DNA of 14,305 nt from Gammaproteobacteria bacterium (GTDB taxonomy: Bacteria > Pseudomonadota > Gammaproteobacteria > GCA-002705445 > GCA-002716945): positions 22,422-36,726 of the forward strand of contig NZWU01000012.1 of NCBI GenBank assembly GCA_002701705.1. The letters are read 5' to 3'. The position numbers and the translations under genes were made by a program. How positions within the stretch are numbered: the first letter of the stretch is position 1; each line of letters begins with the position of its first letter. Shown one piece after another: positions 7,038-12,451 of this stretch. The notes under the pieces are model-generated. The model searched no databases and was not told where the DNA came from. It saw nothing but the letters and a program-made list of their open reading frames with translations.

Positions 7038-7703
7038 ATGCCTGAAGAAAAAACTAATCTTACATCCTCAATGACTGACATTGCCTATATGATTAATTGT
7101 AAAACTCTTCCCTATGACCATGCTTTTGAACTTTCGAATCAGATCACAATGGTATTGCCGTGGCTTAATGATAATCTGCAAAATGGTATTCATATGTTGC
7201 ATGGACCTCATGCCGGTCATGGCTGGGAACGTTCAACAGATGATACAATTTTCCTATCCAAACGCACAAGACTCATACTAAGAATCCCAAAAACACATAT
7301 TGACCAAGCAAAAAAGCTTGAAGGGGTTACGTTAAAAATTTCAAATGATACTTTGGTAGTCGGAAAATCTTATGAAAAACCTTTCGCAGTAACAAGAGAT
7401 TTATTTTCTAAGTTTGTCATAGTTGATGAGGGAATAGATGAGGAACAATTCTTAGAAAAAATAAATAATGAATTACAACAAAATGGGATTTCATTACACA
7501 AAACAATTTGTGGCAAAACAAACACCCTAGAAATCAATAATAAAAAGAAATCTACACGCAGTCTTATGTTGCCAGGTTTATCTAAGCAACAATCAATACT
7601 CATACAGGATAAAGGCTTGGGTGAAGGAAGAATTTTTGGTTGTGGTTTATTTGTACCCCATAAATCAATTGATGCAGTTGCAAACTTTAAAGATGATGAG
7701 TAG
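7038..7703 (+). CDS. Stand-alone Cas6/Cmx6-family (type I-MYXAN Cas6-like) RAMP protein
   Basis: The 221 residues resemble the Cas6 variant annotated as Cmx6 of MYXAN-type CRISPR systems, a crRNA-processing endoribonuclease family. Seen in the sequence: an N-terminal CKTLPYDHAFELSNQI block, PWL, HGWER, SKRTRLILRIP (RNA-binding RAMP strand), SLHKTICGKT, TRSLML and a C-terminal glycine-rich loop at residues 193-203 (GLGEGRIFGCG) that fits the Cas6 consensus GhGxxxxxGhG, followed by LFVPHK. His28, His52, His55, His58 and His61 are candidates for a catalytic histidine. No Cas7, Cas5, Cas8, Cas3, Cas1/2 or repeat array is present in the window. The start is ATG at 7038 (a GTG directly precedes it); neither has a good ribosome binding site. 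In this dsr/DsrC-paralogue setting it may process a different RNA. Confidence 0.75.
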   Translation: MPEEKTNLTSSMTDIAYMINCKTLPYDHAFELSNQITMVLPWLNDNLQNGIHMLHGPHAGHGWERSTDDTIFLSKRTRLILRIPKTHIDQAKKLEGVTLKISNDTLVVGKSYEKPFAVTRDLFSKFVIVDEGIDEEQFLEKINNELQQNGISLHKTICGKTNTLEINNKKKSTRSLMLPGLSKQQSILIQDKGLGEGRIFGCGLFVPHKSIDAVANFKDDE

Positions 7704-7767
7704 TTTGTTCAACCATATGCTTGTGGACTTCTTGCAATTAGTATATTAGACTTTTCCAATATAGTTT

Positions 7768-7781
7768 AATTATTAATAATT
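7768..7781. promoter_or_regulatory. 14-bp perfect palindrome upstream of the DsrC paralogue
   Basis: AATTATTAATAATT is a perfect inverted repeat that ends 8 bases before the ATG at 7790. It could be an operator, but it is made only of A and T in an AT-rich spacer, so chance is a real alternative. The rest of the 86-base spacer (7704-7789) shows no clear promoter or terminator. Confidence 0.3.
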
Positions 7782-7789
7782 GGTGTTAA

Positions 7790-8128
7790 ATGAAAATTGA
7801 ACTTAATGGCAATGAAATTGCGACAACAGATACTGGATTTCTGGTAAATGTAGATGATTGGAATGAAGAAATAGCCAAAATAATTGCAGCACAAGAAGAG
7901 ATAGAGCTTACAGACAAACACTGGGATGTGATTAAATATCTGCGAGATGAATTTATAAATAATAAAGAGAATCAACCAAATACAAGAAATATGGTGAAAG
8001 ACCTTGGCAAACTTTGGGGCGAAAAGATTGATACTAAAGCCCTCTTTGATTTGTTCCCAGGGAATCCAAGCAAGCAGGCAGGTAGAATTGCGGGCTTACC
8101 TGAAAGTAGAAGAAAAGGTGGTTATTAA
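7790..8128 (+). CDS. DsrC/TusE-family paralogue lacking both redox cysteines (RspA-like)
   Basis: A 112-residue DsrC-fold protein: KIELNGNEI, then GFLVNVDDWNEEIA, then HWDVIKYLRDEF, then LFPGNPSKQAGRIAGLP. CysB of true DsrC (KQAC) is Gly98 here (KQAG) and the C-terminus ends KGGY with no CysA; the protein contains no cysteine at all. It therefore cannot carry sulfur by the known DsrC chemistry. DsrC homologues without the cysteine pair have been grouped as RspA, regulatory sulfur-related proteins, and the fold contains a helix-turn-helix. Start ATG at 7790 with a weak GGTG site. Its stop codon abuts the next ATG at 8129. A role in sensing or in binding DNA, RNA or a Dsr partner is inference. 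Confidence 0.88.
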   Translation: MKIELNGNEIATTDTGFLVNVDDWNEEIAKIIAAQEEIELTDKHWDVIKYLRDEFINNKENQPNTRNMVKDLGKLWGEKIDTKALFDLFPGNPSKQAGRIAGLPESRRKGGY

Positions 8129-8353
8129 ATGGCAAATGAAAAGGCATTACAAGCAGAAAGAAAGAAAATTATCGCTCGATTATTAGAAATTCAAAAGAAA
8201 TTTATGGAATTAGAAAGAAAGGAAGGTGTAACTGAAAAAGATATACACCTCAACCCCGTTGGAATTGTCAAAGAATATAAAGAAGAACATGAAAAACTTG
8301 CTGATAGACTAGTTGATATTGCTCATGAATTGAAAGGGTCGATAAGAACATAA
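8129..8353 (+). CDS. Small 74-residue helical protein of unknown function
   Basis: Not recognised. The ATG directly follows the stop of the DsrC paralogue (TAAATG) and the stop overlaps the next gene's start, so all three are translated as a unit. The protein is highly charged, rich in Lys and Glu, with no cysteine. Residues 3-32 and 45-72 look like two long amphipathic helices (heptad-like spacing in AERKKIIARLLEIQKKFMEL and HEKLADRLVDIAHEL), joined by a loop with HLNPVG. A helical hairpin or coiled-coil partner of the RspA-like protein is a reasonable guess. Confidence 0.7.
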   Translation: MANEKALQAERKKIIARLLEIQKKFMELERKEGVTEKDIHLNPVGIVKEYKEEHEKLADRLVDIAHELKGSIRT

Positions 8354-8547
8354 TGAACGAAGAATATTTTAATACTGTTGCAAAATTAGAAAAAATGAGC
8401 GTAAGTGATGATTACATCATTGGTTGGCAAGAGGGGTATCAAGGCAGCCCCAAAGTAGAAGAACAAAGAATTACTGATGCCTATGAAGCCGGTTATACTG
8501 ATGGCGAAAAACGCACTACTGACAGTGCTGAAAATTTTAAAAAATAA
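8353..8547 (+). CDS. Small 64-residue protein with paired aromatic-glycine motifs, unknown function
   Basis: Not recognised. The ATG overlaps the preceding stop (TAATG at 8351-8355), which argues that it is real and coupled. The protein is acidic and has a short internal duplication of the form G(W/Y)xxG(Y): IIGWQEGYQGSP near residues 22-33 and AYEAGYTDGEK near residues 44-54. This spacing of small and aromatic residues recalls helical turns in ribosome-modulation-factor-like or stress proteins, but the similarity is too weak to name. It ends tail-to-tail with the minus-strand gene at 8548, with no space for a terminator between the stop codons. Confidence 0.65.
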   Translation: MNEEYFNTVAKLEKMSVSDDYIIGWQEGYQGSPKVEEQRITDAYEAGYTDGEKRTTDSAENFKK

Positions 8548-9114
8548 TTATCCGCTTTTTCTAAGAGAATCGTAAACTTCAATTATTTTTTTATAAACTT
8601 CCACAGAGTCTATATCTACTATTTGATCCATAACCCATTTGTTTGTTTGACTCAGCCCCATGGCATCTTGTATTTTTTTAGCAAGGTGTCTAAAAATAGA
8701 ATAATTGGATTCCTTTTTTGAAAATTTAAATTCTGAATATTCTGATGACCGCATGTTTAACGTATTAATGTAGCCTTTTTTATAGTCGCCTAAACCAAAT
8801 AATTCTTCACAATTTTCCTGCATTATCCGTGCAGATTGTTTCCCCAGATTATTCATAATTGCGATACGTTCATCGTCAGTGGTCTTATCTAAAAATAACA
8901 ATCTGTCAACCAGGTGGATTTGGAAAGACATAAATTCCACAATTACAGTTACCCTTTGATGATCAGAACTATATTCAAAATCCTCACCATGAAGGTTCCT
9001 GGCCTTATCCAGAGATAATTTCCAAGCTATGAAAGATAATGCACTGGCAATATCCTCGCTTGTTTTGGTCTTGGAGGATGTTTTTGACCACTTACTCTTA
9101 ATTCTAATAGCCAT
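8548..9114 (-). CDS. Protein of unknown function, 188 residues, mostly helical
   Basis: Not recognised. The protein is soluble, with a basic Ser/Thr/Lys-rich N-terminus (KSKWSKTSSKTKTSED) followed by mainly helical sequence. Features include SALSFIAWKLSLDKARNLHGEDF, VEFMSFQIHLVDRLLF with a His and Asp-Arg pair, and a C-terminal IIEVYDSLRKSG. There is one cysteine (ENCEELFG). The start ATG at 9114 has no strong ribosome binding site. It lies opposite to the flanking genes: divergent from the oxygenase at 9182 and convergent with the 8353 gene. Its length, normal base composition and absence of a competing plus-strand gene support it as real; its relation to the sulfur genes is unknown. Confidence 0.7.
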   Translation of the reverse strand: MAIRIKSKWSKTSSKTKTSEDIASALSFIAWKLSLDKARNLHGEDFEYSSDHQRVTVIVEFMSFQIHLVDRLLFLDKTTDDERIAIMNNLGKQSARIMQENCEELFGLGDYKKGYINTLNMRSSEYSEFKFSKKESNYSIFRHLAKKIQDAMGLSQTNKWVMDQIVDIDSVEVYKKIIEVYDSLRKSG

Positions 9115-9128
9115 ATAATTTGATGTTT

Positions 9129-9156
9129 TTGTTACAAAAATGCATTATTTTATACT
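9129..9156 (+). promoter_or_regulatory. Candidate sigma-70 promoter for the 9182 gene cluster
   Basis: TTGTTA at 9129-9134 and TATACT at 9151-9156 with a 16-base spacer match -35 and -10 boxes well. Transcription would begin near 9163, just before the AGGAAA ribosome binding site at about 9168 and the ATG at 9182. It is the clearest promoter candidate in the window; no experiment supports it. Confidence 0.5.
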
Positions 9157-9181
9157 ATACACTTATCAGGAAATTATATAA

Positions 9182-9775
9182 ATGGACATGCAAATAGAAA
9201 AAAGATTGATTGAATTAAAAGAAGGTAGTTTCATATTTGAGTTTAATGATTCTCTCAGCAAAGACAAATGTGATGAAATTATCAAACGGTTTGAAAATTC
9301 ATCTGACCAACATTATCAAGGCCGTATTGGGCAAAATTTAAAAGAAGATACTTCCATAAAAAAATCCACAGACATGGTCATCAGTGGTAAGGATGAATGG
9401 AAAGATATAGATGAGTTATTATTTACAAGTCTTGCTAAGGCTCTTAGTAGAGTAAAAAAACAGTTTGAGTTTTTTAACGGCCCTTTTAAAGATGTTGGAT
9501 ATGCTGTACAGAGAACTAAACCTGGTGAGTATTATCATTGGCATGTTGATAGTGGAAGCCATCAGTTGAGTGATCGTCAATTAGTTGCTATTTGGTATTT
9601 AAATGATATTGAAGGACCTGGAGGTGAAACAGAATTTCTTAACCAAGCTATAAAAATAAAACCAGAGACTGGTAAACTAATCCTCTTTCCTCCGTTTTGG
9701 ACTCATGAACATAGAGGTGTTAAACTTCAAAAAAGTGTTAAATACATTGCAACAACGTGGGTAGTCTTTAAATAA
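9182..9775 (+). CDS. 2-oxoglutarate/Fe(II) oxygenase of the prolyl 4-hydroxylase-like family
   Basis: A 197-residue iron oxygenase distinct from the TauD-type one at 5983. The C-terminal half (residues about 105-197) is a P4H-like double-stranded beta-helix: YAVQRTKPGEYYHWHVDSG gives the metal ligands His121 and Asp123; LVAIWYLND and GGETEFLN are standard; LFPPFWTHEHRGV supplies the distal His175, and Lys187 (SVKYIATTW) is placed for 2-oxoglutarate. Relatives hydroxylate protein side chains such as proline, or nucleic acids. The start is ATG at 9182 (another ATG two codons on) behind AGGAAA. Its stop overlaps the next ATG (TAATGG), linking it to the TrpD2-like gene. Substrate unknown; O2 or 2-oxoglutarate sensing by modification of a neighbour-encoded protein or RNA is inference. 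Confidence 0.85.
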   Translation: MDMQIEKRLIELKEGSFIFEFNDSLSKDKCDEIIKRFENSSDQHYQGRIGQNLKEDTSIKKSTDMVISGKDEWKDIDELLFTSLAKALSRVKKQFEFFNGPFKDVGYAVQRTKPGEYYHWHVDSGSHQLSDRQLVAIWYLNDIEGPGGETEFLNQAIKIKPETGKLILFPPFWTHEHRGVKLQKSVKYIATTWVVFK

Positions 9776-10896
9776 TGGCAGACTCAAACAAACAAAATTT
9801 ATCATCAAATGATTTGATGAAATCCGTAATTCAAAGAATTGCTACAGGGCCTGAGATGAGCAAAGATATTTCAAGAGAAGAAGCTCAGCTCTGTATGAGT
9901 TCTGTTCTCAAAGGTGAGATAGAAGAAACGCGTTCAGCTATTTTTCTTATTGCTCTTAGGATGAAAAGGGAAACTGATGATGAATGTCTTGGGATTCATG
10001 ATGCGATTAAAGAAGTTACGAAGTCTGTTGAGATATCAAAAAAGAATGTAATAAATATTGGTGATCCCTATGATGGCTTTACCAGAAATATTCCTTCTTC
10101 AGCTTTTCTCTTACCAGTTTTGGCAGAACTCGGATATCCAGTTCTCTCTCATGGAGTAGAATGTATTGGACCAAAATTTGGGTGTACACATAACATCACA
10201 TTTAAATTACTGGGTCTAAATGTAAATATGACGACTGAAGAAGCAGCAGAAAGATTAGAAAATAATAAGATTGGTTGGGCATATTTGGATCAGAGTCAAT
10301 TTTGTCCTGACCTTTATAATTTGATGAGTCTAAGAGATAAAATAATAAAAAGGCCGGTCATCACGACGATTGAAGTTCTTGCAAACCCAATAGTTGGTAC
10401 AAAAACACATTTTGTAACTGGATATGTTCATAAAGCATACCCACCTATTTATTTAAATTTATCTAGAAATGCAGGGTTTGATACAGCAATGGTCATACGT
10501 GGGACAGAAGGAGGAGTGATACCATCTCTTAAACAAGATGGGAAGATACATTTCTACAAGACAAAAAATGGCAATGATGAATTGCTTGAAGTCAATCCAA
10601 TAAGGGACCTAGAAATTGAGCAAGAAGTTCGTGCTGTAGCAATACCAGAAAATTTTTCAAAATTAAGTACTGCTGATAAAGTTGAAACTAAAATTAATCC
10701 TGAACAACTTGCATCTGAGACTATAAAACTTGGTTTGGAAGCTCTATCAGGAAAAGATGGACCAATGAAAGATTGTATAATTTATGGTTCTTCATTAATT
10801 TTGCAGCACATTACCAATGATAATTTATCTATTTGTACGAAAACTATTCGAGAAGTGATTGAATCCGGTAGCTGTTTAGACAGAATTAAACAATAG
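9775..10896 (+). CDS. TrpD2-like anthranilate phosphoribosyltransferase homologue with altered PRPP motif
   Basis: The 373 residues have the architecture of the nucleoside phosphorylase/anthranilate phosphoribosyltransferase superfamily: an N-terminal helical domain (about 12-84, including EIEETRSAIFLIALRMKRET) and an alpha/beta domain from about 92. The catalytic GTGGD loop of TrpD is replaced by GDPYDGFTRN (residues 96-105), and the following segment is LSHGVECIGPKFGCTHN where TrpD has KHGNRS-like sequence. It is therefore unlikely to make phosphoribosylanthranilate, and no trp gene is nearby. TrpD2/YbiB relatives of E. coli bind nucleic acid; whether this protein does is inference. The start overlaps the 9182 gene stop and the next gene begins 2 bases after its stop, so it belongs to that operon. 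Confidence 0.82.
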   Translation: MADSNKQNLSSNDLMKSVIQRIATGPEMSKDISREEAQLCMSSVLKGEIEETRSAIFLIALRMKRETDDECLGIHDAIKEVTKSVEISKKNVINIGDPYDGFTRNIPSSAFLLPVLAELGYPVLSHGVECIGPKFGCTHNITFKLLGLNVNMTTEEAAERLENNKIGWAYLDQSQFCPDLYNLMSLRDKIIKRPVITTIEVLANPIVGTKTHFVTGYVHKAYPPIYLNLSRNAGFDTAMVIRGTEGGVIPSLKQDGKIHFYKTKNGNDELLEVNPIRDLEIEQEVRAVAIPENFSKLSTADKVETKINPEQLASETIKLGLEALSGKDGPMKDCIIYGSSLILQHITNDNLSICTKTIREVIESGSCLDRIKQ

Positions 10897-10898
10897 TT

Positions 10899-11225
10899 AT
10901 GAGAAAAGAGATAACTACCGATGATGCTGGATTTCTCCAAAATCCAGATGATTGGAATGAAGAATTTGCATCAAAAACAGCAAAAAATTTTGATTTAGCT
11001 CTTACTGATGCTCATTGGGAAGTTATCAAATACATTAGAAATCATTATACTAAACATAACAGGGTGCCGGAATTGAGAGAGTTATTGAGACTTTTTGAAA
11101 CTAATTATGGGAAAGAAAAATCTTCTAGAAAATATATATATAAACTCTTTCCCTACGGATATGGACAGCAAGCATGTAAAATTGCTGGTATGCGACAACC
11201 TAAAAAACTTTGGTTGGATGTTTAG
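10899..11225 (+). CDS. DsrC-family paralogue keeping only CysB (RspA-like)
   Basis: A 108-residue DsrC-fold protein: TTDDAGFLQNPDDWNEEFA, then DAHWEVIKYIRNHY, then IYKLFPYGYGQQACKIAG. Cys93 is CysB, the inner arm cysteine, but the chain ends QPKKLWLDV with no penultimate CysA, so the disulfide or trisulfide of true DsrC cannot form. The first beta strand seen in DsrC (EVNGK) is mostly absent. It is placed 2 bases after the TrpD2-like gene and 3 bases before the DUF4396-like gene. It differs from the cysteine-free paralogue at 7790 and from DsrC at 2059, so three cysteine patterns occur in one locus. A partner-binding or regulatory job is likely but unproven. Confidence 0.88.
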   Translation: MRKEITTDDAGFLQNPDDWNEEFASKTAKNFDLALTDAHWEVIKYIRNHYTKHNRVPELRELLRLFETNYGKEKSSRKYIYKLFPYGYGQQACKIAGMRQPKKLWLDV

Positions 11226-11228
11226 AAA

Positions 11229-11678
11229 ATGAATATTAATGCAGAAACAACTTTTGATTGGACTTCTTGGCCTACGTGGAAAATTTCCGCAGAAAATACT
11301 ATGTGGTGTCTGATCGGATGTAGTATCGGTGACTTTGGAACAATATTTTATTTTCAGGTTACGGGAATCCCATGGCCAACATTTAATATTATGGTGCTCG
11401 CAATTATTAATGGGATAATAACTAGCATTCTTCTTGAAACCATAATTCTCTTGAAACAAATGGATGTCTCAAAAGCTTTCAAAACAGCAATAGGAATGAG
11501 TTTGATATCCATGATAAGTATGGAAGTAGCCATGAACACTGTTGATGTTTTAATTACTGGTGGAGCTCAACTAAATTTCTTTGTCTTACCTATTATGTTA
11601 GTTGTGGGTTTTTTGACCCCGTGGCCTTATAACTATTGGAGATTAAAAAAGTTTGGTTTAAATTGTTGTCCTAAATAA
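11229..11678 (+). CDS. DUF4396-like membrane protein
   Basis: A 149-residue inner-membrane protein with four hydrophobic helices at about residues 25-43, 50-74, 84-105 and 115-131. WPTWKISAENTMWCLIGCSIGDFGTIFYF is interrupted by two cysteines (Cys27 and Cys31) in the first helix, and the end PYNYWRLKKFGLNCCPK adds a Cys pair and a Tyr/Lys tail. This layout (CxxxCxxGD in the first helix and PYNYWRLKKFG at the end) is what I remember of DUF4396 proteins, whose function is unknown; metal binding by the cysteines is possible. It is the last gene of the plus-strand cluster, 3 bases after the DsrC paralogue. It overlaps the exbB gene tail-to-tail by 8 bases. Confidence 0.75.
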   Translation: MNINAETTFDWTSWPTWKISAENTMWCLIGCSIGDFGTIFYFQVTGIPWPTFNIMVLAIINGIITSILLETIILLKQMDVSKAFKTAIGMSLISMISMEVAMNTVDVLITGGAQLNFFVLPIMLVVGFLTPWPYNYWRLKKFGLNCCPK

Positions 11679-12300
11679 TGTGGGAAGTAAAAATCTGGGT
11701 AACTGAACTTTCAATAGTAAATTTTAATTTTTCAACCAAACCTCGAAACCAAGATTCAAAGATTACTACAGGTATTGCAATACTCAAACCAGCAGCAGTG
11801 GTTAATAAGGCTTCCCATATACCTCCTGAAAGTATCGCAGGGTCAACATTCTTACCAGCATGTTCTAATTGTTGAAACGCATCTATCATCCCAAAAATAG
11901 TTCCTAAAAGACCAGCTAAAGGAGCAACTGCAGCAATTACCTGTAGCCCTGTAAGTTTTGAATTGTAGTAATCAATTCTTTCATCACTTAATCTGACAAT
12001 TTCTTCTTTTAAATGTTCCTCTGTTTTTGCTGAAGGTTTGTTATTTTTTATAAGTTGATACATTGCAAAAGATGCAACTTCTTCCACGGGATGCTCCGCT
12101 TTTTTAATTAAATTATACGCGTCATCTCTATTTCCTGATTTCCAAAGGCTAAGGCTACTATCCAATTTTTCACTTTTAAAAAATTTAGCTTCTCTAAATA
12201 CATGAATCTTATATAAGATAACTGCCAGAGCATAAATAGATAGCAGTGCCAGAAAATACATTACTGGTCCACCAAGATTAAAAAGTATATTCATACTCAT
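11671..12300 (-). CDS. exbB: ExbB/TolQ/MotA-family proton channel protein
   Basis: ExbB powers TonB-dependent uptake by conducting protons together with ExbD. The 209 residues show the three expected membrane helices (about 12-31, 117-140 and 163-184), a cytoplasmic loop between the first two, and the family motifs VAPLAGLLGTIFGMIDAF (Thr134) and GGIWEALLTTAAGLSIAIP (Thr167-168) that line the channel. The start is ATG at 12300, with GGGAG upstream; a second ATG at 12294 is possible. It lies downstream of the TonB-dependent receptor gene on the same strand, which fits a shared job. No exbD or tonB follows: the next gene in that direction is convergent. A TolQ identity is less likely without tolR/A/B. 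Confidence 0.88.
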   Translation of the reverse strand: MSMNILFNLGGPVMYFLALLSIYALAVILYKIHVFREAKFFKSEKLDSSLSLWKSGNRDDAYNLIKKAEHPVEEVASFAMYQLIKNNKPSAKTEEHLKEEIVRLSDERIDYYNSKLTGLQVIAAVAPLAGLLGTIFGMIDAFQQLEHAGKNVDPAILSGGIWEALLTTAAGLSIAIPVVIFESWFRGLVEKLKFTIESSVTQIFTSHII

Positions 12301-12347
12301 AATTCCAATACTCCCTTTTCAAGTAATAGATAAAAATGTCATGTTAC

Positions 12348-12376
12348 CGTAATTCCAAACTTTTGTCTCGTAATTC
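12348..12376. repeat. CGTAATTC direct repeat, 21-bp spacing, upstream of exbB
   Basis: CGTAATTC occurs at 12348-12355 and 12369-12376, start to start 21 bases, about two helical turns. Read on the minus strand, both copies are GAATTACG and precede exbB by about 50-75 bases, so they could be an operator. The evidence is only the repeat itself. Confidence 0.3.
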
Positions 12377-12391
12377 AATAAGATGTGGTAA

Positions 12392-12411
12392 CCCGAGAGA
12401 TAACTCTCGGG
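12392..12411 (-). terminator. Hairpin between the TonB receptor gene and exbB
   Basis: CCCGAGAG and CTCTCGGG form a perfect 8-bp stem with a 4-base loop, 41 bases after the receptor stop codon. On the minus strand the stem is preceded by an A-run and not followed by a U-run, so it is not a textbook intrinsic terminator for the receptor. A T6 run does follow on the plus strand (12417-12422). It may act as a transcript-end stabiliser, attenuator or bidirectional terminator. The whole 151-base spacer (12301-12451) holds no gene. Confidence 0.45.
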
Positions 12412-12451
12412 CACCATTTTTTCATCTGAGAAGTGATGAAAGTTACTTCAT

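Noticed and set aside
7370-7603. Minus-strand open frame inside the Cas6-like gene
   Set aside because: Antisense shadow of a recognisable protein; no independent support.
7704-7789. Sigma-70 promoter upstream of the cysteine-free DsrC paralogue
   Set aside because: TTGCAA/TATAGT and TTGTGG/TATATT pairs have spacers of 22 and 15 bases; none is convincing.
9775-10896. Genuine tryptophan-biosynthesis TrpD
   Set aside because: The GTGGD PRPP loop is not present and no other trp gene is nearby.
11082-11459. Minus-strand open frame of about 125 codons across the DsrC paralogue/DUF4396 junction
   Set aside because: It is antisense to two well-supported genes, and its translation shows no domain-like pattern.
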